This document shows positions 1 through 8,183 of a DNA stretch of 35,358 bases, piece by piece. Every line of letters begins with the position of its first letter. Position 1 is the first letter of the stretch. The notes beneath the pieces were generated by a model that ran no database searches, had not been told where the DNA came from, and was given only the letters and a program-made list of their open reading frames with translations. The stretch comes from Neptunicoccus sediminis (GTDB lineage Bacteria > Pseudomonadota > Alphaproteobacteria > Rhodobacterales > Rhodobacteraceae). The position numbers and the translations under genes were made by a program. The stretch lies in NCBI RefSeq assembly GCF_001719615.1, contig NZ_MDVX01000037.1, forward strand, positions 1-35,358, read 5' to 3'.

Positions 1-81
1 CCGCGCAAATGCTTGGATTACCGGACACCGGCGGAAGTCTTTGAGACCAAGCTGATGGAAATCCAGAACCGTCTGGAATAA
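1..81 (+). CDS. IS30-family transposase, C-terminal fragment (cut by window edge)
   Basis: The first 26 codons are open from base 1 and end at a TAA at 79-81. The peptide begins PRKCLDYRTPAEVFE, which matches the conserved end of the DDE domain of IS30-family transposases (R-P-R-K-x-L-x-Y-x-T-P-A-E-x-F). The rest of the gene lies left of the window, so I cannot say whether the element is intact. The following gene starts within about 100 bases, so the element sits directly upstream of the two-component pair. Family assignment rests on this short motif only. Confidence 0.75.
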   Translation, partial: PRKCLDYRTPAEVFETKLMEIQNRLE

Positions 82-122
82 AACGAGATATTAGGAACTG
101 CACTTCACCGTGAGCTCACAAA
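1..122 (+). mobile_element. Right end of an IS30-like insertion sequence (boundary approximate)
   Basis: After the transposase stop, the sequence at 95-121 (containing CTGCACTTCACCGTGAGC) resembles the terminal inverted repeats of IS30-family elements, in which a TGCACTT core and a run ending in CACA are common. The left end is outside the window, so neither the inverted-repeat match nor the target duplication can be tested. The right boundary near 122 is an inference. Confidence 0.5.
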
Positions 123-181
123 AGTTTGAAAGCTTACTTAGTGGAAAATTAACTGTTCCCTGTTTCAATCACGCCAACCAA

Positions 182-943
182 ATGGATGATGCTACAGTGA
201 TACACACGCGCGCCTCGGCGGCTGACCAGCTGCTCTATAAGATCACCCATGATCTGTCTGAAACAGTTCGCGCACTTGTCGAGCTGCCGAAATGGATTTC
301 CGAAGACCTTGTGGACGCCAATACTGTCGTGTCCGCTGATGTTCAGGAAAATCTGGATGCGTTGATCGTTAATGGCACGCGTCTGGAGTCCTTGATTAAC
401 GGATTGCGCATGTATTCCCGTGTGGGTCTGCAGCAGCGGCTTTCAGTTCTGAACCTACGGGCCAAGATGCTGGAATTCCGGCAGGAAATTGCCCTGCCCG
501 CCGGTATCGAACTTCAAACGTATCACAACACTGATCTGATTCAGGTATTCGAGCCTGATTTCTCAAATCTCTGCCTCGCGCTATTGGGGAATGCGGTCAA
601 GCATCGTGATGGACAGACAAGCCATCTCGAACTCTCTGTTGTCTCTACAGAGCGTTGGCTGGATATAGAGATGACCGATGATGGACCGGGCATTCGTGAG
701 GAACTGCGCGGCAAGGCTACGCAGGTTCTCACGACTTTACGATCCAAGGATGAAGTGGAAGGCAGCGGTATCGGTCTGGCACTGGCCCAGAAAGTCGCGG
801 AATCCTATCGCGGTAGCCTTCGCCTTGAAACGGCCTGTCCCGACACTGGCCGTGGCCTGCGCGTGCGCGTGCGTCTCAACGACCCTGAAATCGGGTCAGG
901 CCAAAACGTGAAAGAAAGCGTGTCTCGATTAATAAATTCTTAG
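182..943 (+). CDS. Soluble sensor histidine kinase lacking a sensor domain
   Basis: A cytoplasmic two-component histidine kinase core of about 253 residues. Visible from the N terminus are a dimerisation/phosphoacceptor helix with KITHDLSETVRAL (His23 from the start used), an N box (LLGNAVKHRD), a G1 box (DDGPGI) and a G2 box (GSGIGLALAQKV). There is no membrane segment or recognisable sensor domain, so it probably receives its signal from a partner or acts in a relay. The likely partner is the receiver protein 46 bases downstream. Start choice is uncertain: a GTG at 110 extends the frame by 24 residues, but that extension looks unconserved and lies in what is probably the IS30 terminus, so the ATG at 182 is preferred. 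Neither start has a good ribosome-binding site. Specific stimulus unknown. Confidence 0.8.
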   Translation: MDDATVIHTRASAADQLLYKITHDLSETVRALVELPKWISEDLVDANTVVSADVQENLDALIVNGTRLESLINGLRMYSRVGLQQRLSVLNLRAKMLEFRQEIALPAGIELQTYHNTDLIQVFEPDFSNLCLALLGNAVKHRDGQTSHLELSVVSTERWLDIEMTDDGPGIREELRGKATQVLTTLRSKDEVEGSGIGLALAQKVAESYRGSLRLETACPDTGRGLRVRVRLNDPEIGSGQNVKESVSRLINS

Positions 944-989
944 AGATCTGGGGCCAGTATGTAGAAAGTTACCCACACGGAGATCATAA

Positions 990-1466
990 ATGTCAGCAGA
1001 CGATTACGCCTTTTCGACCGAAGACACTTCGACCACTTCTCAACCGTCTGAAACCATCGTTCAGGCATTGATTTTGGACGACAGCAACTTTGATCGAAAA
1101 CGATTGCGCAGGATCGCAAAACACACAGGCGTACCCATCGAATTTACCAGTTGTGCATCGTTGATCGCCTTTGAAAAACTCATTCAGAATGCGGAATTCC
1201 ACATTGTATTTATCGACTATCGTTTGCCGGAAGGAAACGGCCTCGAAGCGTTAAAAATACTAGAGAAATATGAAAAAAACGCCAATGCGTCACCCATTCT
1301 TATCGCCGGTGATCTTGACGGGGATGTTGTGGCATCAGCCTTCAAAGCGGGATGCGTTGATTACATTGCCAAGCGTAAAGTCGACAAACGCCAGCTTCGT
1401 CACTCAATCCTGAGCGCGCTGACACAAGCCGGATTTCCGCAGGACCAGACCGCCCCGAAAAAATAG
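990..1466 (+). CDS. Single-domain response regulator (CheY-like receiver)
   Basis: 158 residues. An N-terminal tail of about 25 residues is followed by one receiver domain and no output domain. Acidic pair D30-D31 (LILDD), phosphoacceptor D76 (VFIDYRLPEGNG) and the conserved Lys (K128, in YIAKRK) are present. The usual switch Thr/Ser that follows beta-4 appears to be replaced by Ala (A106, in PILIAGD). It lies just downstream of the histidine kinase on the same strand with GGAG before the ATG, so the two probably form a two-component pair. The output must go through protein-protein contact or a further phosphotransfer step. Partner and process cannot be read from the sequence. Confidence 0.85.
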   Translation: MSADDYAFSTEDTSTTSQPSETIVQALILDDSNFDRKRLRRIAKHTGVPIEFTSCASLIAFEKLIQNAEFHIVFIDYRLPEGNGLEALKILEKYEKNANASPILIAGDLDGDVVASAFKAGCVDYIAKRKVDKRQLRHSILSALTQAGFPQDQTAPKK

Positions 1467-1521
1467 CATGGTCAGCTGAAAAAATTGCCAAGTTTACCAA
1501 TGGGAAACCCCTTTCTACCAA

Positions 1522-1550
1522 TTGACTTATCGTCCGTGTTAGCACAATTT
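1522..1550 (+). promoter_or_regulatory. Possible promoter of the amino-acid ABC transporter operon
   Basis: TTGACT at 1522-1527, then 17 bases to CAATTT at 1545-1550. The -35 is good and the -10 is weak. It lies 35 bases before the preferred ATPase start. No other convincing promoter is seen in the gap after the receiver gene. Confidence 0.35.
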
Positions 1551-1584
1551 GAGGCGCTAAAACTGGTTGGAATGGACCCTCGTC

Positions 1585-2358
1585 TTGACAGATACTGCCG
1601 CGCCCGTGATCGAGCTTCGGAATATTCACAAAAGTTACGCTGATCTGGAGGTGATCAAAGGGGTCGATGTAACCGCCCGTAAAGGGGATGTAATCGTGCT
1701 GATAGGCTCCTCCGGTTCCGGCAAAAGCACGCTGCTGCGCTGCGTGAACCTGTTGGAAACCGCCCAACAAGGCGACATCGTCATCTCAGGAGAGCCGGTA
1801 AAGTGGAAAAACCCCGGCCCCGACCGTGTCCCCGGTGACAAGGATCAGGTGCGCAGGTTCCGCACCAACCTTTCTATGGTATTCCAGCAGTTCAACCTTT
1901 GGTCCCATCTGACAATTCTTGAAAACGTCATCGAAGCGCCGGTGACCGTGTTGGGCACAGAGCGAAGCATCGCAAGAGAGCAAGGCCAGCGTCTGCTGGA
2001 CAAAGTTGGCATTGGTGACAAATCCGACCGCTATCCCGCCCTGCTTTCCGGTGGGCAACAACAGCGCGCCGCCATTGCCCGTGCACTGGCGATGGAACCG
2101 GCGGCTATGCTGTTTGACGAACCCACCTCCGCGCTTGATCCGGAGACTGAAGCCGAAGTCGTCAATGTTATTAAAGACCTCGCCGCAGAAGGCCGGACCA
2201 TGATTCTGGTGACCCATGATATGAAAATGGCACGCGATGTGGCGAGCCACGTTATTTTCCTCCATCAAGGTGTCATAGAAGAACAAGGCAGCCCGGACGA
2301 GGTGTTCGGCAATACCAAATCAACGAGGTTGCAGCAGTTTCTAAGCTCAACCCACTAA
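1585..2358 (+). CDS. Polar amino-acid ABC transporter, ATP-binding protein (HisP/GlnQ type)
   Basis: Cytoplasmic ATPase energising uptake of a polar, probably basic, amino acid. Motifs in order: Walker A GSSGSGKST, Q-loop VFQQFNLWSH, signature LSGGQQQRAAIARAL, Walker B AMLFDEPTSALDPE, and H-loop LVTHDM. About 257 residues, normal for the HisP/GlnQ family. The start chosen is TTG at 1585, giving MTDTAAPVIELRNIHKSY, the usual N-terminal length. It has a GGAATGGA purine run 8-16 bases upstream. A TTG at 1567 would add six residues. It is the first gene of a four-gene unit with the binding protein and two permeases. Substrate inferred from the family only. Confidence 0.93.
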   Translation: MTDTAAPVIELRNIHKSYADLEVIKGVDVTARKGDVIVLIGSSGSGKSTLLRCVNLLETAQQGDIVISGEPVKWKNPGPDRVPGDKDQVRRFRTNLSMVFQQFNLWSHLTILENVIEAPVTVLGTERSIAREQGQRLLDKVGIGDKSDRYPALLSGGQQQRAAIARALAMEPAAMLFDEPTSALDPETEAEVVNVIKDLAAEGRTMILVTHDMKMARDVASHVIFLHQGVIEEQGSPDEVFGNTKSTRLQQFLSSTH

Positions 2359-2387
2359 GTGTTTCAATTCCAACTAGGAGAAAAACA

Positions 2388-3113
2388 ATGAAAAAACTGA
2401 TACTTGCAGCAGCCCTTTCCGCAATGGCAACTGCTCCGGCTCTGGCGGATCCTATCCGCTTGGGAACCGAAGGCGCCTACCCTCCGTATAACTTCATCAA
2501 CGACGCCGGGGAAGTAGACGGTTTTGAGCGGGAATTGGGTGACGAAATCTGCAAACGTGCGGAACTGGAATGCACCTGGGTCACAAACGACTGGGACAGC
2601 ATCATTCCAAACCTCGTTTCGGGCAACTATGACACCATCATTGCTGGCATGTCTGTCACGCCAGAACGGGATGAAGTTATTGATTTCTCAAGCGAATATT
2701 ACCCACCTTCCCCGTCGGCCTTCATTGGCCCGGCCGGTATGGACATTGACCTGTCCAGCGCCATCATCGCCGCACAGACCAACACGATTCAGGCCGGTCA
2801 TGTTTCTGAAATGGGCGCGACACTGGTAGAATTCGCGACGCCGGATGAAACCGTAGCAGCGGTGCGCAATGGCGAAGCCGATGCTGTTCTGGCAGATAAG
2901 GATTATCTTGCGCCGGTTGTAGCGGAAAGCAATGGCATGCTGGAATTCATCGGTGAGGATGTTTCTATCGGTGGCGGCATCGCCATCGGTCTGCGTGAGA
3001 GCGACACCGAACTGAAGGCAACGCTCGACAAAGCCATCGATTCGATGAAAGCGGACGGCACGCTGAATGCTATGCTGGCAAAATGGTTTGAAGACGATAC
3101 GCCTCAGTGGTAA
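2388..3113 (+). CDS. Periplasmic amino-acid-binding protein of the ABC importer
   Basis: 241 residues with a cleavable signal peptide: a basic KK, a hydrophobic stretch, and a likely cut after ALA at about residue 20. The mature part is a family 3 extracellular solute-binding protein. GTEGAYPPYNFIN, the lobe-1 loop GMSVTPERDEVIDFS (Arg normally contacts the ligand carboxylate) and EADAVLADKDYL (Asp normally contacts the amino group) are visible, so an L-amino acid ligand is likely. Similarity is to lysine/arginine/ornithine- or histidine-type binders, but the side-chain specificity cannot be fixed by eye. AGGAG lies 8 bases before the ATG. It follows the ATPase by 29 bases and is separated from the permeases by a strong hairpin. 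Confidence 0.92.
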   Translation: MKKLILAAALSAMATAPALADPIRLGTEGAYPPYNFINDAGEVDGFERELGDEICKRAELECTWVTNDWDSIIPNLVSGNYDTIIAGMSVTPERDEVIDFSSEYYPPSPSAFIGPAGMDIDLSSAIIAAQTNTIQAGHVSEMGATLVEFATPDETVAAVRNGEADAVLADKDYLAPVVAESNGMLEFIGEDVSIGGGIAIGLRESDTELKATLDKAIDSMKADGTLNAMLAKWFEDDTPQW

Positions 3114-3121
3114 TGCATCCG

Positions 3122-3145
3122 GGGTGGGCAGATATTTGCCCACCC
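3122..3145 (+). other. Intra-operon hairpin between binding-protein and permease genes
   Basis: GGGTGGGCA at 3122-3130 and TGCCCACCC at 3137-3145 form a perfect 9-bp stem with a GATATT loop, just after the stop of the binding-protein gene. The following bases are pyrimidine-rich, but there is no clean U-run directly after the stem. In ABC operons such stems commonly act as partial terminators or 3'-end stabilisers, so that binding protein is made in excess of permease. That role is inferred here. Confidence 0.7.
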
Positions 3146-3185
3146 TACCCTCATTCTTTTCTTCAGGTGTTCGGGGCCGCGACAG

Positions 3186-4040
3186 ATGTTTGATTTTTGC
3201 GCTGATCCCAAGGCGATTGAGGGCCTACAATGGCTGTCGTGCTATCTGACCACGCCTAAACACGCGGCGATGTATTACAGCATCCTGACTGTGCTCGGGC
3301 TGCTAATCGCTGCGGTTCCGCCAATCCTGATACTCGGTTTTGCGGGCGCATTGGCCAGACGCTCCGGCTTTGCACCGATACGTTGGATCGGTCTCGGCTA
3401 CACCTCGATCGTGCGGGGCGTTCCCGACATCGTATTCTTCCTGTTTTTTCCAATCGCGCTTGATCAGGCTGTTGAGGTGATCCGTCACAAGATAAAATGT
3501 CCCGATGTGGTCGGTTCGGTCTATCAGGGCAATGATTTCGTGGTTTGTCAGGCGGCAAAAATGCCGCTCGGACCCTCGCCGCAATGGGTGCATGAGGCAT
3601 GGGGCTTCGCGCTTGCGGTAATAACTTTCGCGATTGTTTTCGGCGCATTTACCGCAAATACGCTGCATGGGGCGCTGGCCGCAGTTCCAAGAGGCCAGTT
3701 GGAAACGGCCCGCGCCTTTGGTATGACGGACAGACAGACGTTCTGGCGCGTCCACCTGCCACAGATGTGGGTTTATGCGCTGCCAGGTCTGTCTAATCTC
3801 TGGATGATTTTAATCAAAGCGACGCCGTTGTTGTTCCTGCTCGGGATCAAAGACATCGTGTATTGGGCGAAGGAACTGGGCGGTATGAAGACGCAAGCCT
3901 ATTCCTACCCCCATCCCGACTGGCGCGTCTGGTATTTTGCCGCGCTTCTGGTGTTCTATCTTCTGCTGACGTGGATCAGCCAGCGTGTGTTTGACAAAGT
4001 GTTCGCGCGTGCGTCCCGTGGCATGGCGGTGGCGAAATGA
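3186..4040 (+). CDS. Polar amino-acid ABC transporter permease (HisQ type)
   Basis: 284-residue inner-membrane protein with several hydrophobic segments. The family EAA loop is visible as ETARAFGMTDRQTFWRVHLPQMW, which contacts the ATPase. It is longer than typical HisQ proteins (about 230). A polar insert around residues 95-140, with two cysteines (KCPDVVG and VVCQAAK), lies between predicted membrane segments and is probably periplasmic. The ribosome-binding site is weak. The stop overlaps the next permease start by four bases (ATGA), so translation is probably coupled. Together with the next gene it forms the heteromeric membrane channel. Confidence 0.9.
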   Translation: MFDFCADPKAIEGLQWLSCYLTTPKHAAMYYSILTVLGLLIAAVPPILILGFAGALARRSGFAPIRWIGLGYTSIVRGVPDIVFFLFFPIALDQAVEVIRHKIKCPDVVGSVYQGNDFVVCQAAKMPLGPSPQWVHEAWGFALAVITFAIVFGAFTANTLHGALAAVPRGQLETARAFGMTDRQTFWRVHLPQMWVYALPGLSNLWMILIKATPLLFLLGIKDIVYWAKELGGMKTQAYSYPHPDWRVWYFAALLVFYLLLTWISQRVFDKVFARASRGMAVAK

Positions 4041-4876
4041 GCTGCGCTGAATCCTTTGCCGCCTACGCTTTCCGTGCCATCGGCTATGGTGAGCGGCTCT
4101 TGCCAAAATCCGATATTTCCCTTTGCGATCAGATATTTCTGATCGGCAGTGGCATGATGTGGAACGTTTACTTCGCGGTCGTTGCGATCCTCTTTGGGTT
4201 TGTGTTCGCCACCGCACTTGCCTTCGCACGGGTCAGCGGACCGGTCTATCTCCGCTGGCCGGCTGAGGTTTTCGTCTTCGTATTCCGCGGCTCTCCACTC
4301 TTTATCCAGTTCTTTTTTGCCTACGAATTGTTTGTCCAATTGCCCCGTGTCGGGGTGGAAATTCCTTTGGGATTTGCCACGTTGACGGCAAGCACCAGTT
4401 GGTTAACCAAAGCATGGCTTGGCGCGACACTGGTCCTTTTCCTGAACACATCCGCCTATAGCGCCGAGATTTTCACAGGGGCGCTAAAATCCATCCCCCG
4501 CGGCGACATCGAGGCAGCAGATGCTTTCGGCCTGTCCGGTTTTAAGAAATTCCGCCGTATCGTGTTTCCAACGATGCTGCGATTGGCTTGGCCGTCCTAT
4601 TCCAACGAAGCGATCTTCCTGTTCCATTCCACCGCGCTGGTGTTCTTTTCCGGCTTTCCCGCATGGCGCAGAGAAGCGGACGGTCTGTATTACGCCAGCT
4701 ATTTTGCCGAAGCGACTTTCAATCCATTCGTACCCTACCCGATTATCGCGGCCTATTTCGTGTTCTTTACCCTGCTGATTGTCGGATTTTTTGGCTTGGT
4801 CAGCAAACGTTTGAACCGGCATGTAGCAGAACCACAAAAAGTAAAATTCCGGCTGGGTTCGATGCTCACCCGCTGA
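4037..4876 (+). CDS. Polar amino-acid ABC transporter permease (HisM type)
   Basis: 279-residue membrane protein, partner of the preceding permease, which it overlaps by four bases. The EAA loop reads EAADAFGLSGFKKFRRIVFPTM. An N-terminal extension of about 35 residues precedes the first membrane segment. The 3' end overlaps the 3' end of the convergent HODM-like gene by 11 bases (4866-4876), and no terminator is visible between them. Last gene of the importer. Confidence 0.9.
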   Translation: MSCAESFAAYAFRAIGYGERLLPKSDISLCDQIFLIGSGMMWNVYFAVVAILFGFVFATALAFARVSGPVYLRWPAEVFVFVFRGSPLFIQFFFAYELFVQLPRVGVEIPLGFATLTASTSWLTKAWLGATLVLFLNTSAYSAEIFTGALKSIPRGDIEAADAFGLSGFKKFRRIVFPTMLRLAWPSYSNEAIFLFHSTALVFFSGFPAWRREADGLYYASYFAEATFNPFVPYPIIAAYFVFFTLLIVGFFGLVSKRLNRHVAEPQKVKFRLGSMLTR

Positions 4877-5678
4877 CGGCGTAGTGTTTGTGGTTGCCCC
4901 AAGCCTCTAGAAACGCGGATTTTTCTACCGAAGTAAAAGAGCTTATTGGCACAATATGTGTGTGGATCCCGAAGACCAGATATTCGGTTTTCGGGAGGTA
5001 GACCAGTGATTGCCGTTCCACCCTCACCCACTTGCCGGTCGTTTGATCAATGGCTTCCTCGCGGTTCGGCTGAAAAAGATTGGCCGTGGCGTAAAGCAGA
5101 TAATTCGCGCGCCAAACGGGATTACTGTCCCCGATGTTGTCAAATATCCGTTGTACCCGCACCGCGAGTTCTGGGCTATAACTTTGAACCGGCGCGTGAA
5201 TAGCTGACATGGGGTGGTCCATCTTATCAGCCAAGCGCCAGCTTGACGGAAAGCACAGCACCGCGCCCCGCAGGACATGTTCGCTCTCTGCGCGTTCCAA
5301 CAGGCAGAAATCCTGCTGAACCAGTCGGCCTGCCACAGCCAGCGGATGATCGTTGTCCAACGCAATCGTCACACCATCCGGACGGGTGACGTGGTCTTGC
5401 GCAACGGTGTACCCCTGTTTGGTGGCAAGGTTTTCGCAGATTTTACCGAGCAATTCTTGGCTCGCCTCATCTGCTTTGGGGGTCACGTCGAACACCTCCC
5501 CGCGATTTTCTGACAGCAGGTAATCCCGATATTCCATCTGGCGCGAATGGGCGTCATCCACCAAAAGCCAGTCGTCCCAATCCAGCAGGTTAACACCGGG
5601 CAGCCGATTTGTGGCTGGCTTCAACCAAGGCTCTACATAGAGTTTCGACTGGGTGATGGTTTCCAGATGAAGGGGCAT
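4866..5678 (-). CDS. HODM/DUF3445-family protein (heme-dependent oxidative N-demethylase-like)
   Basis: 270 residues. The central block FPSSWRLADKM followed by HPMSAIHAPV (residues about 143-164) and the later VWRANYLLYATANLF are hallmarks of the HODM (formerly DUF3445) family. Characterised relatives are heme-binding subunits of oxidative N-demethylases acting on small methylated amines. The C-terminal part (YLPKTEYLVFGIHTHIVPI) is also typical. No signal peptide, so cytoplasmic. It stands alone here: no flavin- or Fe-S-reductase partner is adjacent, and it runs convergent to an amino-acid importer with an 11-base overlap. Substrate unknown. Family call is strong; enzymatic role is by homology only. 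Confidence 0.85.
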   Translation of the reverse strand: MPLHLETITQSKLYVEPWLKPATNRLPGVNLLDWDDWLLVDDAHSRQMEYRDYLLSENRGEVFDVTPKADEASQELLGKICENLATKQGYTVAQDHVTRPDGVTIALDNDHPLAVAGRLVQQDFCLLERAESEHVLRGAVLCFPSSWRLADKMDHPMSAIHAPVQSYSPELAVRVQRIFDNIGDSNPVWRANYLLYATANLFQPNREEAIDQTTGKWVRVERQSLVYLPKTEYLVFGIHTHIVPISSFTSVEKSAFLEAWGNHKHYAVSG

Positions 5679-5787
5679 TTTTCTTTTTCTTTCAAACGTA
5701 TCAGTCTGTGTTGAAACTGCGTTGAAAAGGACTAATTTGCAAACCGGATTGTAATAAATCTTTTCAAATTCGAGGCTCTGAATACGA

Positions 5788-5813
5788 AAACGGCGGGGAA
5801 AGCCCCGCCGTTT
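5788..5813 (-). terminator. Intrinsic terminator after clpX
   Basis: AAACGGCGGGG at 5788-5798 pairs with CCCCGCCGTTT at 5803-5813 (11 bp, 4-base loop). Read on the minus strand, it follows the clpX stop by 20 bases and continues into TTTTCGTATT. It could also work for plus-strand transcripts. Confidence 0.9.
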
Positions 5814-5832
5814 ATTGTTAGTCTATTTTTCG

Positions 5833-7098
5833 TTAGCTTGCGGTCGCTGCTTCTTCTTCTGCGTCCGCATAAACGATCAGCGGTTCCGCCTCACGGCGCA
5901 CGGCCTCTTCGTTCACCACAACTTCGCGAACGTTCTCCAGCCCCGGCAATTCAAACATGGTGTTCAGGAGAATATCTTCCATGATAGACCGCAGCCCCCG
6001 CGCACCTGTTTTGCGCTCAATTGCACGTTTGGCAATGGCAGACAGGGCGTCTGGAGTGAACTTCAGCTCGGCATCTTCCAGTTCAAACAGACGCTGGTAT
6101 TGTTTCACCAGCGCGTTTTTCGGTTCCGACAAGATTGTCACCAGCGCGTCTTCATCAAGATCAGTCAAGGTCGCAATCACGGGCAGACGACCAACAAATT
6201 CGGGGATGAGACCGAATTTCAGCAGGTCTTCCGGTTCCAGTTCGGTAAACACCTCACCCACGCCGCGGGATTCTTCCTCTTTAACGTCAGCGCCAAAACC
6301 AATGGCAGAGCCTTTGCCCCGCTGACCGATAATCTTCTCAAGACCCGCAAAAGCGCCGCCGCAGACGAACAGGATATTCGTTGTGTCCACCTGCAGGAAT
6401 TCCTGCTGTGGGTGCTTGCGACCACCCTGAGGCGGCACCGAAGCAACAGTGCCTTCCATGATCTTCAACAGCGCTTGTTGAACGCCTTCGCCGCTGACAT
6501 CGCGGGTGATCGAAGGGTTGTCGGATTTGCGTGTAATCTTATCCACCTCGTCAATATAGACGATGCCCCGCTGCGCGCGTTCCACATTGTATTCAGAGGC
6601 TTGCAGCAGCTTGAGGATGATATTCTCAACATCCTCACCCACATAACCCGCTTCGGTTAATGTGGTTGCATCCGCCATCGTGAACGGCACATCGAGAATC
6701 CGCGCGAGCGTTTGGGCCAGCAGGGTCTTACCACAACCGGTTGGACCAATCAGAAGAATGTTGGACTTGGCCAGTTCAATCTCAGAGTTTTTCTCAGCGT
6801 GGTTCAACCGCTTGTAATGGTTGTGGACCGCCACGGACAAAACCCGTTTCGCCGTTGCCTGACCGATCACATAATCGTCCAGAACCTTACAGATTTCCTG
6901 CGGTGTCGGCACGCCTTCACCGGATTTCACCAAACCGGATTTCGCTTCTTCGCGGATGATATCCATGCAAAGTTCCACGCATTCATCACAGATGAATACT
7001 GTCGGTCCTGCGATCAGTTTGCGCACTTCATGCTGGCTCTTGCCGCAAAAAGAGCAATACAGCGTGTTTTTCGCGTCTCCGCCGCCTGAATTTGCCAT
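5833..7098 (-). CDS. clpX: ATP-dependent Clp protease ATP-binding subunit ClpX
   Basis: 421 residues, full length. AAA+ unfoldase that recognises substrates (ssrA-tagged and others) and feeds them to ClpP in the cytoplasm; in alphaproteobacteria it also drives cell-cycle proteolysis. The N-terminal zinc domain has C15, C18, C37 and C40. Walker A is GPTGCGKT (118-125), pore loop GYVG (151-154) and Walker [10 protein letters not shown] (179-187). The ClpP-contacting IGF loop reads GSAIGFGAD, and a sensor-2 region ends in [15 protein letters not shown]. Lies 207 bases downstream of clpP on the same strand, ending at a strong terminator. Highly conserved; no oddities. Confidence 0.99.
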   Translation of the reverse strand: MANSGGGDAKNTLYCSFCGKSQHEVRKLIAGPTVFICDECVELCMDIIREEAKSGLVKSGEGVPTPQEICKVLDDYVIGQATAKRVLSVAVHNHYKRLNHAEKNSEIELAKSNILLIGPTGCGKTLLAQTLARILDVPFTMADATTLTEAGYVGEDVENIILKLLQASEYNVERAQRGIVYIDEVDKITRKSDNPSITRDVSGEGVQQALLKIMEGTVASVPPQGGRKHPQQEFLQVDTTNILFVCGGAFAGLEKIIGQRGKGSAIGFGADVKEEESRGVGEVFTELEPEDLLKFGLIPEFVGRLPVIATLTDLDEDALVTILSEPKNALVKQYQRLFELEDAELKFTPDALSAIAKRAIERKTGARGLRSIMEDILLNTMFELPGLENVREVVVNEEAVRREAEPLIVYADAEEEAATAS

Positions 7099-7236
7099 CT
7101 TAATACTCCGCTATTTTTGCCCGAACGTCGCGCCAGTTGGCACTTTCTACCAGCGTTCACCCTGGCTTTTTCCCACCGTATGGCAGAATTTACCTGTGTA
7201 CAATGCCAATATTCCCCCATGGAATTTGGACCAACA

Positions 7237-7269
7237 CCCTGCGGAATGACGCATTCTCATGCCGCAGGG
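7237..7269 (-). other. Long stem-loop in the clpP-clpX intergenic region
   Basis: CCCTGCGGAATGA at 7237-7249 pairs with TCATGCCGCAGGG at 7257-7269 (12 of 13 positions) around a 7-base loop. It lies 37 bases after the clpP stop. There is no U-run on the minus strand, so it is not a textbook terminator. It may attenuate or process a clpP-clpX transcript. Confidence 0.65.
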
Positions 7270-7305
7270 ATAACAGGAAAGTGTGAAGAAATACCTTAGA
7301 CCGGA

Positions 7306-7935
7306 TTATGGTGCGTCCGGTTCATTCTCACGGTTTTGTACGATCTCGTCGATAAGACCCCAGTCTTTTGCCTCTTCCGCCGTCATGAAATTGTCGCGGT
7401 CGAGCGCCTTTTCCACCGTTTCAATGTCTTGATTACAGTGTTTGACATAAATCTTATTCAACCGATCCTTCAGTTCCAGAATCTCTTTGGCGTGCAGGGC
7501 AATATCAGACGCCTGCCCTTGGAAACCGCCGGACGGCTGGTGCACCATAATACGGGAGTTCGGCAGCGAGAAACGCATGCCGGGTTCACCCGCAGCCATC
7601 AGAAGCGAGCCCATTGACGCCGCCTGCCCGACACAAAGTGTGGACACTTTAGGACGAATGTATTGCATCGTATCATAGATCGACAGACCGGAGGTCACGA
7701 CACCGCCCGGACTATTGATATACATTGCGATGTCTTTTTTCGGGTTTTCTGCTTCGAGAAACAGCAATTGGGCCACGATCAGCGTGGACATACCATCATG
7801 CACCGGACCGGAAACAAAGATGATCCGTTCTTTCAGCAGGCGCGAGAAGATATCATAGGCCCGTTCACCACGGGATGTTTGCTCCACCACCATAGGGACG
7901 AGCGTATTTGCGTAAACTTCGAGGGGATCTCTCAT
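7306..7935 (-). CDS. clpP: ATP-dependent Clp protease proteolytic subunit ClpP
   Basis: 209 residues. Serine peptidase that forms the tetradecameric chamber used with ClpX (and ClpA). Catalytic triad S107 (GQAASMGS), H132 (MVHQPSGG) and D181 (DRDNFM) are at the spacing known for ClpP, and the oxyanion GG is in INSPGGVV. The frame is open 46 codons further upstream, but that extension is not ClpP-like. The ATG at 7933-7935 giving [20 protein letters not shown] is the standard N terminus. The ribosome-binding site is poor. It sits between tig and clpX, the usual order. Confidence 0.98.
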   Translation of the reverse strand: MRDPLEVYANTLVPMVVEQTSRGERAYDIFSRLLKERIIFVSGPVHDGMSTLIVAQLLFLEAENPKKDIAMYINSPGGVVTSGLSIYDTMQYIRPKVSTLCVGQAASMGSLLMAAGEPGMRFSLPNSRIMVHQPSGGFQGQASDIALHAKEILELKDRLNKIYVKHCNQDIETVEKALDRDNFMTAEEAKDWGLIDEIVQNRENEPDAP

Positions 7936-8137
7936 TTTCAGAAGGCCTGTATCTTGTGTGTCTTGGGTTCGGGTGACTGTAGTTCGGGTCTTGGAGGGCT
8001 TCAAGGTGTGAATTGCGTATTCCCCGTGGTCAAGCCGATTGGCGATCACACAAAGGACACGGGCCTGTGACACCCACCGTAACCTGTCAAAGTTGACACT
8101 TCGTTAACGTGGAGAAGCACAGAATTTTCGAAACAAA

Positions 8138-8160
8138 AAGGGCGCCACTGGCGCCCTTTC
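8138..8160 (-). terminator. Intrinsic terminator after tig
   Basis: AAAGGGCGCC at 8138-8147 pairs with GGCGCCCTTT at 8151-8160 around an ACT loop. On the minus strand it follows the tig stop by 23 bases and runs into TTTTTG. It separates tig from clpP, so clpP needs its own promoter in 7936-8137. Confidence 0.9.
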
Positions 8161-8183
8161 CATCAATCCCATAGGGGATGTGA

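Noticed and set aside
5815-6660. 281-codon plus-strand frame opposite clpX
   Set aside because: Antisense shadow of a highly conserved gene; it also begins inside the region of the clpX terminator.
7936-8073. 46-residue N-terminal extension of ClpP
   Set aside because: The extension has no ClpP similarity and looks like translated leader. The standard ClpP N terminus begins at 7935.
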